From Micrococcaceae bacterium (GTDB lineage: Bacteria; Actinomycetota; Actinomycetes; Actinomycetales; Micrococcaceae), in assembly GCA_030452125.1 (NCBI GenBank), contig JAKDMV010000022.1, forward strand, positions 1-34,729: a DNA stretch of 34,729 bases, written 5' to 3'. Every line of letters starts with the position of its first letter. The stretch's first letter is position 1. The notes below the pieces were generated by a model. That model worked only from the letters and a program-made list of their open reading frames with translations. It was not told where the DNA came from and searched no databases. Positions 1 through 8,514 of this stretch are shown one piece after another. The position numbers and the translations under genes were made by a program.

Positions 1-2
1 CA

Positions 3-27
3 ACTTGTTTGCTTACCCTAAACAAGT
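3..27. promoter_or_regulatory. MarR-type operator (perfect inverted repeat)
   Basis: ACTTGTTT (3-10) and AAACAAGT (20-27) are perfect 8-base arms around a 9-base spacer. They lie 39 bases before the GTG of the MarR gene. A TTGTTT inside the left arm could serve as a -35 element, so a bound repressor would block transcription. Autoregulation by the adjacent MarR protein is the usual arrangement in this family; here it is inferred. Confidence 0.6.
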
Positions 28-65
28 AAGTTATCGTGGTCCGGTAGCAACGCAAGGAGCCAATA

Positions 66-572
66 GTGATCAATGACCAAGAAGCCGGCAAGATCCTCTC
101 GGAAATGGTGCAGACCAGTCGGACTTTCCGCCTGGCCGGCCAACGCAATAAGGACCAGAGCTTCACGGGGACCAGGTTCGGATTCCTGCAGCATCTGCGC
201 CACCGTGACGCCCGTTTGGGTGAGCTGGCGTCCCAGCTTTTCGTCTCGGCACCCGTGGCCTCGCGGGCCGTGGACTGTCTGGAAGCCGACGGACTGGTCG
301 GGCGCCGCCCCGATCCCGAGGACGCCCGGGCCCAGCTCATCTCCATCACCGACCACGGGCGAACGAAGCTCACCGACAGTGAAACGCACGCCGTACGCCG
401 GTTCGCCGCCTCCCTGACCGACTGGTCCACGGAGGACGCCGAACAGGCCATCAACCTCCTGCAACGCCTGAACCTGCACCTGGAAGAAATCACCAGGGAC
501 CCCGAACTTCATGGACCCCACGGGGCCGACAAGCTAACCACCTCCGACACCGGAAGCGAGTTGATGGGATGA
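66..572 (+). CDS. MarR family transcriptional regulator
   Basis: This is a 168-residue cytoplasmic DNA-binding regulator. The winged helix-turn-helix spans about residues 37-98: a leucine-rich recognition region (LGELASQLFVSAPVASRAVD, 51-70) is followed by a wing with the typical D-x-R motif at DPEDARAQ (83-90). Helices at both ends would form the dimer interface. The GTG start is set by AAGGAG six bases upstream. The gene ends in an ATGA overlap with the downstream exporter gene, so the two are translationally coupled. A perfect inverted repeat at 3-27 is the likely autoregulatory site. MarR proteins usually release DNA on binding an aromatic or lipophilic ligand; with an exporter and an oxidoreductase downstream, this one probably senses a toxic small molecule. 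The family call is firm; the ligand is unknown. Confidence 0.93.
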   Translation: MINDQEAGKILSEMVQTSRTFRLAGQRNKDQSFTGTRFGFLQHLRHRDARLGELASQLFVSAPVASRAVDCLEADGLVGRRPDPEDARAQLISITDHGRTKLTDSETHAVRRFAASLTDWSTEDAEQAINLLQRLNLHLEEITRDPELHGPHGADKLTTSDTGSELMG

Positions 573-2245
573 CGTCCTCCACCTCCACCACCGCAGCAAT
601 CAACACCGAAGAACCACGGGAGTATTCGCATCGCGAAATCCTCCAGGTGATGACCGGTCTGCTCGCCGCACTTTTCACCGCGATGATCTCCACCACCATC
701 GTGTCCACAGCACTGCCCACCATCATGGCCGATTTGGACGGCACCCAGCGTCAGTACACCTGGGTCATCACCGCCAGCCTGCTGGCGATGACAATCGCCA
801 CCCCGATCTGGGGCAAACTCTCGGACCTCTTCAACAAAAAGACCCTGGCGCAGATCGCGATCATCATGTTCGTGGCAGGCTCCATCGCCGCCGGACTCTC
901 CACGACCATCACCTTGATGATGACCGCTCGCGCGGTCCAGGGCGTGGCCATGGGCGGGCTCATGGCGCTGGTGCAGTCGATCATGGCCTCCATCATTGCC
1001 CCTCGTGAACGTGGACGCTACGCCGGCTACATGGGTGCCGTCATGGCCGTGGCCACGGTGTCCGGGCCGCTGATCGGTGGGGTCATCACCGATTCCCTGA
1101 ACTGGCGCTGGACCTTCTTCGTCAGCGTCCCCTTGGCCGTCGTCGCGTTGATCCTGCTTCAACTCAAGCTCCATCTGCCGACCATCAAGCGTGCCAACCT
1201 CAGCATCGACTACCTCGGCGCCATCCTGGTCTCCGTATCGGCCGCCATTCCGATGCTCTGGGTGACCTTCGCCGGGAGCGAGTATGACTGGATCTCCTGG
1301 GAGTCCGGCGTCTTCTTGGCCGCCTTCCTCATCGCCGCCGTCTTGGCGGTGATCGTCGAGTTGCGGGCCCCCGAGCCGATAATCCCCATCCGGGTGCTGC
1401 GCAACCCCACTGCTGCGTGGATGATCGTCGCCAGCGTCGGTGCCGGTGTCGGCATGTTCGGTTCCGGCGTGTTCCTGACCCAGTACTTCCAGCTCGGTGA
1501 CGGGCGCACGCCCACAGCTGCTGGCCTGATGACCATTCCGATGATCCTCGGCCAGACGCTCTCAGCCATGATCGGCGGACTCATCGTCACGCGGATCGGA
1601 CGGTGGAAGCCGGTGATGATGATCGGCAGCGTCATCATGCTCATCGGCCTCGTCGGTTTGGGCACCATCAACCACGACACCTCCTACCTCTACGTCGCGA
1701 TCTTCATGGCCCTCATGGGTCTGGGCATCGGCACTCTGGTCCAGAACGTCGTGCTGGCCGTGCAGAACACGGTCGACGTCACCGAGGTCGGTGCGGCCTC
1801 AGCGGCCATCGCCTTCTTCCGCTCCTTGGGCGGGGCCATCGGCGTCTCCATCCTTGGCGCCGTGTTGACGAGCCGCGTCAGCACCAACATCTCCGAAGGC
1901 CTCGAAAAGCTAGGCATTCCCGCCGGCGCCATGTCAGCAGGAGGCGGGGACACCGAACTGGATATCAGCGGGTTGCCCGCACCGGTTCAGGAAGTGTTCC
2001 ACAATGCCTACGCCGATGCGTTCGGCCCGATCTTCATGATCGCCGCCATGATCGCCGCCGTCTCTGTCATCGCCATCGCCATCGTGCGCGGCGCCCCGTT
2101 GCGCACCACGGTGGCCATGAACCCCTCGCCCAAGACCCCGGTGCCCGACAGGAGTCAGGACGAGGACGGAACCCTGGAGGGCGACGGCGCGACCCAGCCG
2201 GGGACATCGCCCACAACACCACCATCCTCGGGTCACCAAGACTGA
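569..2245 (+). CDS. DHA2-family (14-helix) MFS drug:proton antiporter
   Basis: This 558-residue inner-membrane protein has the length and hydrophobic pattern of the EmrB/QacA-type DHA2 family, with 14 predicted helices. Visible motifs are MFS motif A, GKLSDLFNKK (residues 82-91), and the antiporter motif C region, SGPLIGGVITDSLNWRW (165-181), typical of proton-coupled drug export. The N-terminal 20 residues and a Pro/Thr/Ser-rich tail after about residue 515 are cytoplasmic. It starts inside the stop codon of the MarR gene and is followed after 25 bases by an oxidoreductase gene. It is probably induced when the MarR repressor releases its ligand-responsive operator. The substrate cannot be read from the sequence. 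Confidence 0.93.
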   Translation: MTSSTSTTAAINTEEPREYSHREILQVMTGLLAALFTAMISTTIVSTALPTIMADLDGTQRQYTWVITASLLAMTIATPIWGKLSDLFNKKTLAQIAIIMFVAGSIAAGLSTTITLMMTARAVQGVAMGGLMALVQSIMASIIAPRERGRYAGYMGAVMAVATVSGPLIGGVITDSLNWRWTFFVSVPLAVVALILLQLKLHLPTIKRANLSIDYLGAILVSVSAAIPMLWVTFAGSEYDWISWESGVFLAAFLIAAVLAVIVELRAPEPIIPIRVLRNPTAAWMIVASVGAGVGMFGSGVFLTQYFQLGDGRTPTAAGLMTIPMILGQTLSAMIGGLIVTRIGRWKPVMMIGSVIMLIGLVGLGTINHDTSYLYVAIFMALMGLGIGTLVQNVVLAVQNTVDVTEVGAASAAIAFFRSLGGAIGVSILGAVLTSRVSTNISEGLEKLGIPAGAMSAGGGDTELDISGLPAPVQEVFHNAYADAFGPIFMIAAMIAAVSVIAIAIVRGAPLRTTVAMNPSPKTPVPDRSQDEDGTLEGDGATQPGTSPTTPPSSGHQD

Positions 2246-2270
2246 GAACGAGGAGAAACAGGAGTCGAAC

Positions 2271-3209
2271 ATGCAGGACATCAACACGATGAAGGCCTTC
2301 GTCCTTCCACATCGTGATGCCCAGACCGTGGAACCGGCCCGCGTGCCGGTTCCACGGATCGGCTCCGACGAACTGCTGGTGCGTGTGCACGCCATTGGCG
2401 TCGGGATCCACGATTCCTATTTCCTGCCCGGGGACGCCCAGTACCCCTACCCCATCGGGATCGAGGCGGCCGGCGTCGTCGAGGAAGTCGGCAACGACGT
2501 CACAAGCCATGCCGTCGGCGACCGCGTGTCCTTCGTCAGCGCCATGCAGCCGGGCGGAGGCACGTGGGCCCAGTGGACCGCAGTGAAGGCGGAATCAATG
2601 ATCCTGCCGATACCCCAGGGCATGAGTTTCGTTGCGGCAGCGGCTGTTCCGGTGGCCGGGAACACTGCGTTGAAGGCGCTGCACACCGTGGCCGATGTCC
2701 CGTCAGGTGGGTCACTCTTTATCGCCGGCGGATCCGGGGCCATCGGCACGTTCGCCATCCAACTGGCCCGTCAGCGGGGCTTGCGGGTCGCCGCCTCGGC
2801 ATCGGCTGCCAACCACGGCTACCTTCAGTCGATCGGGGTTGAAAAGGCCGTCGACTACCACGACTCCCGATGGCGCGAAGAGGTGCTGGCCTGGATGCCC
2901 GGAGGGGTTTCGGCCGTGATGGCAGTCCAACCCGGCACGACGGCGGACAGTCTGCCAGTGCTCAGGGACGGCGGGACCCTGGTCTCGATTTCCGGTGACC
3001 CGCTGGTATCCGAGCGCGGGGCCCACCTGACCGGGCTCCCCTACCAGCTCGACGTCCGGACGGAGCTCGGTGAACTCATGACCCGGATCGCCTCCGGACG
3101 GGTCCACCTCGAACTCGAGCGGGTGTACCCGTTCGACGAGGCCCTGGAGGCCCTGGCAAAGGTGCAGACCCGTCGGGCTCGAGGAAAGGTCGTCCTGGAG
3201 CTGGTCTAG
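2271..3209 (+). CDS. NADP-dependent quinone oxidoreductase-like MDR protein
   Basis: This 312-residue soluble protein is a medium-chain dehydrogenase/reductase of the quinone-oxidoreductase type. The N-terminal GroES-like domain (about 1-120) lacks the zinc-binding cysteines of alcohol dehydrogenases. The Rossmann domain carries the nucleotide motif IAGGSGAIGTFAIQLA (151-166), and the C-terminal segment RRARGKVVLEL is typical of the family. It would reduce quinones or enones with NAD(P)H. CAGGAG lies six bases before the ATG. A second in-frame ATG seven codons in has no better ribosome site. It is the third gene of the MarR-exporter operon, which suggests detoxification of the same compound that the exporter removes. 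The exact substrate is unknown. Confidence 0.9.
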   Translation: MQDINTMKAFVLPHRDAQTVEPARVPVPRIGSDELLVRVHAIGVGIHDSYFLPGDAQYPYPIGIEAAGVVEEVGNDVTSHAVGDRVSFVSAMQPGGGTWAQWTAVKAESMILPIPQGMSFVAAAAVPVAGNTALKALHTVADVPSGGSLFIAGGSGAIGTFAIQLARQRGLRVAASASAANHGYLQSIGVEKAVDYHDSRWREEVLAWMPGGVSAVMAVQPGTTADSLPVLRDGGTLVSISGDPLVSERGAHLTGLPYQLDVRTELGELMTRIASGRVHLELERVYPFDEALEALAKVQTRRARGKVVLELV

Positions 3210-3307
3210 CCTCCGGCGGCCCCGGCAGGCATGGGCGTGTTTTGGACCGCTCGTATGCCGTTTTGTGGATATGTGACAAAGCCCCGTGTTAACGTGTCCT
3301 AAGCGTC

Positions 3308-3328
3308 GGCCCGGGCTATCTCCGGGCC
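3308..3328 (+). promoter_or_regulatory. Leader hairpin upstream of the BCCT carrier
   Basis: GGCCCGG and CCGGGCC form a perfect 7-base stem with a 7-base loop, 52 bases before the carrier's ATG. No U-tract follows, so it is not a classic terminator. The rest of the 3210-3380 gap shows no convincing -35/-10 pair. Confidence 0.3.
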
Positions 3329-3380
3329 ATGGGGCGCGTGATCCATCGAATAACCCGACTTGAGGAGCGCCAAAAACGCG

Positions 3381-5408
3381 ATGAGCGATCTACATCCGGC
3401 ACCTGCAGACCAGGCCGACAGCGAATCCGGTGGTGAGCCGCCCAAGGGTTCGGCGCCGGTCAGGTGGCCGGTTTTCATCGCCTCGCTCGTCGGGGTCCTT
3501 GCCGTCGCGATCTGGACCCTGTCCGCGCCGGATCAAGCCGAGGCAGTCATCGGTGAACTGGTCGCCTTCGTCTCCACCAGTTTCGGCTGGTTCTACATCC
3601 TGCTGGCCACCGTCATCCTGGTCTTCGTGATCTACCTGGGGATGTCCCGGTTCGGGCACATCAGACTGGGACCCGACGATTCCCGCCCCGAGTATTCGAC
3701 GTTCGCCTGGGCCGCGATGCTCTTCGCCGCAGGCATCGGCACCGACGTGATGTTCTTCTCCGTCTCCGAGCCGGTCTCGCAGTACCTGAACCCGCCGGTC
3801 GGCCAGGGCGAAACCATTGATGCCGCGCGGGAAGGAACCTTCTGGACCCTGTTCCACTACGGAATCACCGGTTGGGGCATGTACGCGTTGATGGGCATGG
3901 CCCTGGGGTACTTCGCCTACCGGTTGAATCTGCCGCTCGCCGTCCGTTCGGCCCTCTTCCCGCTCTTCGGGCGACGCATCAACGGCGTGCTCGGTCACGC
4001 CGTGGACACCGCCACCGTCCTCGGGACGATCTTCGGCGTCGCGACCAGCCTGGGCATCGGCGTGGTGCTGCTCAATGCCGGACTCAACATCATCTTCGGC
4101 ATCGCCATCGGAACGGCGGCGCAAGTCGGACTGGTGGTCCTGGCCGTGATCATGGCAGCCATCTCGGCGACCACAGGTGTCGACAAGGGCATTCGCTTCC
4201 TTTCCCAACTCAACGTGATCCTGGCCATCGCGCTGGCCGGCTGGGTCCTGGTCACCGGAAACACCCGTTTCCTGCTTGATGCGATCGTGATGAACGTCGG
4301 AGACTTCATCAGCATGTTCCCGGGCATGACGTTGCAGACCTTCGCCTTCAACGACGTCGACGAATGGATGTCGCTGTGGACGTTGTTCTTCTGGGCCTGG
4401 TGGGTCGCCTGGGCTTCCTTCGTCGGCATGTTCCTGGCCCGCATTTCGCGCGGTCGGACGATCCGCCAGTTCGTCCTCGGCACCATGGTCATTCCCTTCA
4501 GCTACATCGTGATGTGGGTATCGATCTTCGGAAACGCCGCCCTGTCCCGCGTTCGTGGCGGGGATACGGAGTTCGCCGACACGGCAGCATCGGGCAGCGG
4601 CCTGGGCTTCTTCAACCTCCTGCAGCAGTACCCGCTCTCCGGGGTGGTCATTGCCGTCGCAGTCCTGGTCGGCCTGCTGTTCTATGTCACCTCCGCCGAC
4701 TCCGGCGCCCTGGTCATGGGCAACCTGTCGTCGCGCCTGCGGAGCGTCCAGGAGGATTGTGCCCCCTGGTTGCGCATCACCTGGGCCGGGACCACCGGCC
4801 TGTTGACGATGGGCATGCTTCTGGTCGGCGGGATCACCGCGCTGCAATACGCCACGATCATCATGGGCCTGCCGTTCTCGATCGTCTTGATCCTGGTGAT
4901 GATCAGTCTGTGGAAGGCGTTGCGGGTGGAGGGCCGCAGGGCCGATACGACCACCGGCACCCGGGCCCATATCCTGGCGGCACGGTTCGAAGGCCGCGAA
5001 ACCTGGAAGACGCGACTGTCCAGGGTCACCAACTTCGTGAGCCCCGATGATGCTCGACGAGATCTCCGGGACCTGGTGCTCCCTGCCTTGCAGGAGGTCT
5101 CCAAAGAGCTCAACGAGCGCGGCGTGCCCGCCCGGGTATCGGTGGAAGAGGGCGAGAGGCCGGCAGTACAGCTGACCACCAACGCCTCGTCGGACCCGTT
5201 TGTCTACCGGGTGCAATTCGAGCTCGTTCCGGTGCCGGCCTACGGCGGCCGGATGGTCGGGAGCAGGGACCAATACGCCCGGCTGGAGGTCCACCTGTCC
5301 GCCGGCGGGCAGGACTACGACGTGATGGGCTTCTCCAACACCCAGCTGATCCACGACTGCCTCGACCACTACGAGGAACATGTGGAATTCCTGAGGACCG
5401 CGGACTAG
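3381..5408 (+). CDS. betT: BCCT-family choline/betaine transporter, BetT type
   Basis: This 675-residue secondary transporter imports choline or a related betaine or sulfonium compound using an ion gradient. About twelve membrane helices span residues 30-530. The BCCT signature, a tryptophan-rich stretch, begins at W333 (WTLFFWAWWVAW) and ends near RISRGRT. After the helices a cytoplasmic domain of about 140 residues (535-675) contains FVYR, YARLE and a final DHYEEHVEFL-like segment. This resembles the C-terminal domain of E. coli BetT (677 residues) rather than short carriers such as OpuD. An in-frame TTG 21 bases upstream exists, but GAGGAG lies between it and the ATG at 3381, so the ATG is chosen; spacing is rather long (13 bases). 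A strong terminator follows. No choline oxidation genes are in the window. Confidence 0.92.
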   Translation: MSDLHPAPADQADSESGGEPPKGSAPVRWPVFIASLVGVLAVAIWTLSAPDQAEAVIGELVAFVSTSFGWFYILLATVILVFVIYLGMSRFGHIRLGPDDSRPEYSTFAWAAMLFAAGIGTDVMFFSVSEPVSQYLNPPVGQGETIDAAREGTFWTLFHYGITGWGMYALMGMALGYFAYRLNLPLAVRSALFPLFGRRINGVLGHAVDTATVLGTIFGVATSLGIGVVLLNAGLNIIFGIAIGTAAQVGLVVLAVIMAAISATTGVDKGIRFLSQLNVILAIALAGWVLVTGNTRFLLDAIVMNVGDFISMFPGMTLQTFAFNDVDEWMSLWTLFFWAWWVAWASFVGMFLARISRGRTIRQFVLGTMVIPFSYIVMWVSIFGNAALSRVRGGDTEFADTAASGSGLGFFNLLQQYPLSGVVIAVAVLVGLLFYVTSADSGALVMGNLSSRLRSVQEDCAPWLRITWAGTTGLLTMGMLLVGGITALQYATIIMGLPFSIVLILVMISLWKALRVEGRRADTTTGTRAHILAARFEGRETWKTRLSRVTNFVSPDDARRDLRDLVLPALQEVSKELNERGVPARVSVEEGERPAVQLTTNASSDPFVYRVQFELVPVPAYGGRMVGSRDQYARLEVHLSAGGQDYDVMGFSNTQLIHDCLDHYEEHVEFLRTAD

Positions 5409-5442
5409 ACACCACGGGGCAGGCGCCCTCGCAGCCGCTGCT

Positions 5443-5486
5443 CAGCGGAGTCCGTTCCCTGCCGAACGGGCTCCGCTGCCCTTTTT
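5443..5486 (+). terminator. Rho-independent terminator after betT
   Basis: Arms 5443-5456 and 5465-5478 pair over 14 bases with one G-U wobble. The loop is CCCTGCCG, and GCCC plus TTTTT follow. It ends the betT transcript. Confidence 0.88.
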
Positions 5487-5591
5487 AATTGCTGCCCCGC
5501 GGAGCATGAACACCCCGGCCAGGGCAATCGTCACGCAGTAGGAGACCGCCGGCGGCTCCTGCGGCCGCAGGGAAGGAGGGGAGTCAACGCG

Positions 5592-5777
5592 GTGGCGACC
5601 GCCCGGGTCGATGCCGACTCATCCGCATGGGTGCGGGTCCTCTACGACGGCCTGTCCCTCGAGGACGCAGGGGTGCAGCTCGACGGTCGGCTCGAGGACG
5701 CCCGGACACTGATCGACCAATTCACCACCGCTGGCACAGCGAAGGCCGGGTCGCGAACTCCTCGCGGCCCGGCCTGA
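5592..5777 (+). CDS. Small hypothetical protein (61 residues)
   Basis: A GTG start lies 11 bases after AAGGAGG, a good Shine-Dalgarno site. The acidic product contains YDGLSLEDAGVQLDGRLEDA and has no membrane segment or recognised domain. It may be a small regulatory or structural protein, or a chance ORF in GC-rich DNA. The best argument for it is the ribosome site; no homologue is recognised. The surrounding 5487-5591 region otherwise shows no gene. Confidence 0.35.
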   Translation: MATARVDADSSAWVRVLYDGLSLEDAGVQLDGRLEDARTLIDQFTTAGTAKAGSRTPRGPA

Positions 5778-5789
5778 GACATCACGGCT

Positions 5790-6008
5790 CTAGCGCCAGG
5801 CGTTGCCCGACTTCTCCTCGTAGCCCGCGAAGGCCTTCTCCAAACCGGCCAGGACTTCGGCGGATGTTTCGAAGAGGGCCTTGAAGCGCGGTTCGTCGAC
5901 CTTGTCGACGTCCTCGCGTAGATGCTCGGCCAGCTCCGTCAGCCGGGAACGAACCTGCATGGTGTGCCGGCGCGGATCGCTTTCGGGCAGGGACTTCGGG
6001 TCGGTCAT
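5790..6008 (-). CDS. Small conserved-type hypothetical protein (72 residues)
   Basis: The product starts MTDPKSLPESDPRRHTM and is a highly charged, probably all-helical soluble protein (RSRLTELAEHLREDVDKVDE, then FETSAEVLAGLEKAFAGYEE). It contains one tryptophan near the C terminus and no cysteine. The ATG at 6008 is chosen because GGAGG lies six bases upstream; an upstream in-frame ATG at 6026 lacks this. The heptad-like hydrophobic spacing suggests a helical bundle or coiled coil. I do not recognise a named family, though its composition resembles small uncharacterised proteins of Arthrobacter-type genomes. It stands alone, downstream of the ComA-like operon's terminator on the same strand. 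Confidence 0.7.
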   Translation of the reverse strand: MTDPKSLPESDPRRHTMQVRSRLTELAEHLREDVDKVDEPRFKALFETSAEVLAGLEKAFAGYEEKSGNAWR

Positions 6009-6138
6009 GGCGTACCTCCATTTCATGGCTCCGGTCGGGAGGCCGGGGCCGAACGAACCATCGTCATCGATGGCCTACCCCCATGATCCCACCGCTCCGG
6101 CTCCCCGGACAGGGAACGTCTCGGAGATCACCCGGGGC

Positions 6139-6172
6139 AAAAAAGCACCGCCGGTGCATGGCCAGGCCATGC
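6139..6172 (-). terminator. Rho-independent terminator of the PrpD/ComA-like operon
   Basis: Read leftward, a GCATGG...CCATGC hairpin is followed by GCACC-GGC-GGTGC and then six Ts (AAAAAA at 6139-6144 on the plus strand). It begins 30 bases after the ComA-like stop codon. Confidence 0.75.
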
Positions 6173-6201
6173 GCGCGACGGTGTTGATTTCCTTCCGGGG
6201 C

Positions 6202-7038
6202 CTAGGGGGCCGGGTTGATGACACGCCCCCAGGTGGACTTGTTGCCCCAGATGTTCTGCCGCAGGCCCTCCAGCTGGAGGATCTGCGAGTGGTCCACGAA
6301 CAGGTTCACTTCGTTCCCGTAGTTCTTGATGTACCACTCGAAGACCGGTCCGTCGGCAGCCTCGAACATCACGTTTTCCAGCCCCACCGAGTTGATGATG
6401 GATGCGGCGGCACCGGTGTTCCATTCATCGACGTTCTCGGTGATGCCCTCGGATTCGATCATGATGATCTCGGCCCCGGCCTCCAGGCACCGGGTGGCAC
6501 GGTCCGTCAGGTCGCCGATGTCCTTCATCGACTCCGCCGCCAGTTCCGCCTCCCCGGAGTCCCCTCCGGAACCGACCTGGATGCCCAGCTCCGGTTTGGC
6601 CTTCAAACCCGCCTGGGTGACCTTTTCGACCAGACGTAGCAGCCCGGTGGTGTTGAGCATGATGAAGCCGGTGGAGATTTCGATGGTGTCGAACCCCACG
6701 TCCTTGGCCTCCTTCAGATACTGGTCCACGGCGTCGTTCCCGTAGCGCAGCACGGTCTCGATCCACCCCCCGGAGGAGACGTAGGATCCGTGGTCGTGGG
6801 CGATGTCGCTGAATTTCCTGACCTGTTCGGGTGGCACCAGGGCGAAGGAGCCGCCCGCCCATTTGATGCCGTCCACCCAGGGGCCCGCCACGTCGAAGAC
6901 GTCCTGCAGATGGCGGGTGCCGAAGGTGGAGTAGTAGGGGGCGCGGATCTCGGTCAGTCCCGTGGTGCGCGGCTTCGCCGGACGGTACGCCCGGGGAACG
7001 AAGTTGAATGAAACGTCTTGGGCAATCTGGTTGGTCAT
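6202..7038 (-). CDS. Phosphosulfolactate synthase-like (ComA/HSA32 family) TIM-barrel protein
   Basis: This 278-residue protein belongs to the ComA family. Archaeal ComA adds sulfite to phosphoenolpyruvate in coenzyme M synthesis; plant HSA32 is a related heat-stress protein. Family landmarks are GLTEI (27-31), VDGIKWAGG (55-63), GFDTIEISTG (115-124), AGAEIIMIESEGI (187-199), VMFEAADG (223-230), VNLFVD (244-249) and EGLRQNIWG (257-265). By my recollection of M. jannaschii ComA, its EVGKK segment aligns with ELGIQ (150-154) here, so the lysine proposed as catalytic is replaced. A different reaction is therefore likely. The ATG at 7038 has AGGAG five bases upstream and overlaps the PrpD-like stop as ATGA, so the two genes are coupled. 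The organism has no visible coenzyme M context. The substrate is unknown; desulfonation or another C-S/C-C lyase role is speculation. Confidence 0.85.
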   Translation of the reverse strand: MTNQIAQDVSFNFVPRAYRPAKPRTTGLTEIRAPYYSTFGTRHLQDVFDVAGPWVDGIKWAGGSFALVPPEQVRKFSDIAHDHGSYVSSGGWIETVLRYGNDAVDQYLKEAKDVGFDTIEISTGFIMLNTTGLLRLVEKVTQAGLKAKPELGIQVGSGGDSGEAELAAESMKDIGDLTDRATRCLEAGAEIIMIESEGITENVDEWNTGAAASIINSVGLENVMFEAADGPVFEWYIKNYGNEVNLFVDHSQILQLEGLRQNIWGNKSTWGRVINPAP

Positions 7039-8456
7039 GCTGTCTCCTGAGAAAACTCGCGCCGATTCGGGCTCGAGGGTGTACTGGACCGCCGGGTGCC
7101 GACCTGGGCCAGCAAGACGGTCAGATCCGAGACCTGGTGTTCGTCGATGGTGTGCACCGTCTCGGCGATGCTGTCGCGCAGCTCGTGGCTGGCGAAGGGT
7201 GCGGCGAGGGCATCGAACTTCTCTCGTGCCCCCTCCCAATCCAATGGGTCGTCGTGGAAGCCCTGGTAGGAATCCCGGGCCGAATGCAAGCGGGTTCCAT
7301 CGGCCAGGATGACTTCCAGGTCCGCCGGCATGTGCTGCGGGAAACGCCGGGAGAATTCCGGGTCCTCGCTGATCTCCACCCGGCCCATCAGATCCTGGAC
7401 GTCCCGGGCGACGATGCGCTCGGGGGTGTACTGCCCGGGGGTGACCTCACCATCCAACAGGGCGACGGCGAGCATCCACGGCAGGGAATGGTCGGCTTCC
7501 TCCTTGGTGGTGATGTTGCGCTTATCGCCTTCCTCCCCACCCCCGATGATGTTCCAGGCGACATCGAAGGTCCGGAGACGGACCGAACCCACCTTGGCGG
7601 CGTCGAAGCCTTCCTGGCTGCGGATGTCCAGGGCGGCCTCCAGCGCGGACTGCGAATGGATTTCGGCATTGTGCTTCTTGATGATCGTGCGCAGCACGCT
7701 TTCCAGGTCCTCGACCGACCAGTCGATGCTGAAATCGCCGGCGATGGTTTCCTTGAAGCCCTTATTGCCTTCGAAGACCTGGGCCGGGCCGGTGATCCCG
7801 CGTGAAGCCAGCAGTGCCGACCAGGTCCCTTCCTTCGCGACGTGCGGGTAGGCCAGACCCTTCCAATGGCTGAGGTCCCCGGTCCGGGTCACCCGCAGGG
7901 CGTTGTTGGCGGTGCCGGCCATTGCGATGGCGTTGGCCGTCTGCTCCGCCGTAAGGCCCATCGCCTTGGCGGCGGATGCGGCGGCCGCGTAGGCCCCTTG
8001 GGTCGTGTGGTCGAAGCCCTTGTCCCGGACCGGGGCGACATCCGAGAGGCGGGTGTGGACCTGGTAGGCGACCGCCAGGGCGTCCAGGAAGGTCTTGCCG
8101 CTGGCCCCGGCCATTTCCGCCGCGGCGAGCGCCGCGCCCAGGTTGTCGGAAGGGTGGTTGGTCTCCTTGGGGGCCAGATACGAATCCATGAAGTCCAAAT
8201 AGCGTGAAAGTGCCGAGTTGAAGAAGGCCACCCGTTCGGCAGTGGACTTCCCGCCTCCGATCATGGTGGCCTGCTCGGTGCCTCCCAGATCCTCCAACAG
8301 GCCCCGGATCGAGGAGATGGGTTCGGCGTCGAGGGCCCCGATCGCGACCCCGAGCGTATCCAGGACATGGATCTTCAGCTGCTCGCGCGCCGCGGCCGAC
8401 ATCCTGGCCGAGTCTGCTTGATGGACGAAGGCTGCTAGTTCCTGTACCTCAGTCAT
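7035..8456 (-). CDS. MmgE/PrpD family protein
   Basis: This 473-residue cytoplasmic enzyme belongs to the family of 2-methylcitrate dehydratase (PrpD), cis-aconitate decarboxylase and iminodisuccinate epimerase. Typical segments are the helical N-terminal domain, DSYLAPKETNHPSDN (91-105, with D91 and H101), GFDHTTQGAYAAAASAAKAM (147-166), and the WKGLAYPHVAKEG region before ASRGITGP. The family acts on carboxylates by dehydration, epimerisation or decarboxylation. No citrate synthase or PrpC/PrpB partner is nearby, so the methylcitrate cycle is unlikely. The ATG at 8456 is preferred over a GTG two codons upstream because GGGGAG lies five bases before it. It is the first gene of a two-gene leftward operon with the ComA-like gene (ATGA overlap) and has a promoter and palindromes just upstream. 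The substrate is unknown. Confidence 0.9.
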   Translation of the reverse strand: MTEVQELAAFVHQADSARMSAAAREQLKIHVLDTLGVAIGALDAEPISSIRGLLEDLGGTEQATMIGGGKSTAERVAFFNSALSRYLDFMDSYLAPKETNHPSDNLGAALAAAEMAGASGKTFLDALAVAYQVHTRLSDVAPVRDKGFDHTTQGAYAAAASAAKAMGLTAEQTANAIAMAGTANNALRVTRTGDLSHWKGLAYPHVAKEGTWSALLASRGITGPAQVFEGNKGFKETIAGDFSIDWSVEDLESVLRTIIKKHNAEIHSQSALEAALDIRSQEGFDAAKVGSVRLRTFDVAWNIIGGGEEGDKRNITTKEEADHSLPWMLAVALLDGEVTPGQYTPERIVARDVQDLMGRVEISEDPEFSRRFPQHMPADLEVILADGTRLHSARDSYQGFHDDPLDWEGAREKFDALAAPFASHELRDSIAETVHTIDEHQVSDLTVLLAQVGTRRSSTPSSPNRREFSQETA

Positions 8457-8483
8457 GTGCACTCCCCACTGTTGAAACGGAAC

Positions 8484-8514
8484 CCTAATTATTTATTAGG
8501 TTTACCTTACTTAG
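8484..8514. promoter_or_regulatory. Palindrome and DtxR/IdeR-like box upstream of the PrpD-like gene
   Basis: CCTAAT-TATTT-ATTAGG (8484-8500) is a perfect inverted repeat. Overlapping it, 8496-8514 (TTAGGTTTACCTTACTTAG) matches 13 of 19 positions of the iron-box consensus as I remember it. Both sit at the predicted transcription start of the leftward operon, as expected of a repressor site. Which protein binds is not shown. Confidence 0.45.

Noticed and set aside
3390-5381. 663-residue open frame on the minus strand opposite betT
   Set aside because: It mirrors the codon positions of betT, is rich in His, Asp, Gly and Gln with no domain, and has no ribosome site.
5487-5591. Minus-strand remnant of a membrane protein (VSYCVTIALAGVFML-like)
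   Set aside because: It is only about 50 codons with no start codon, no ribosome site and no upstream continuation; it may be chance hydrophobicity.
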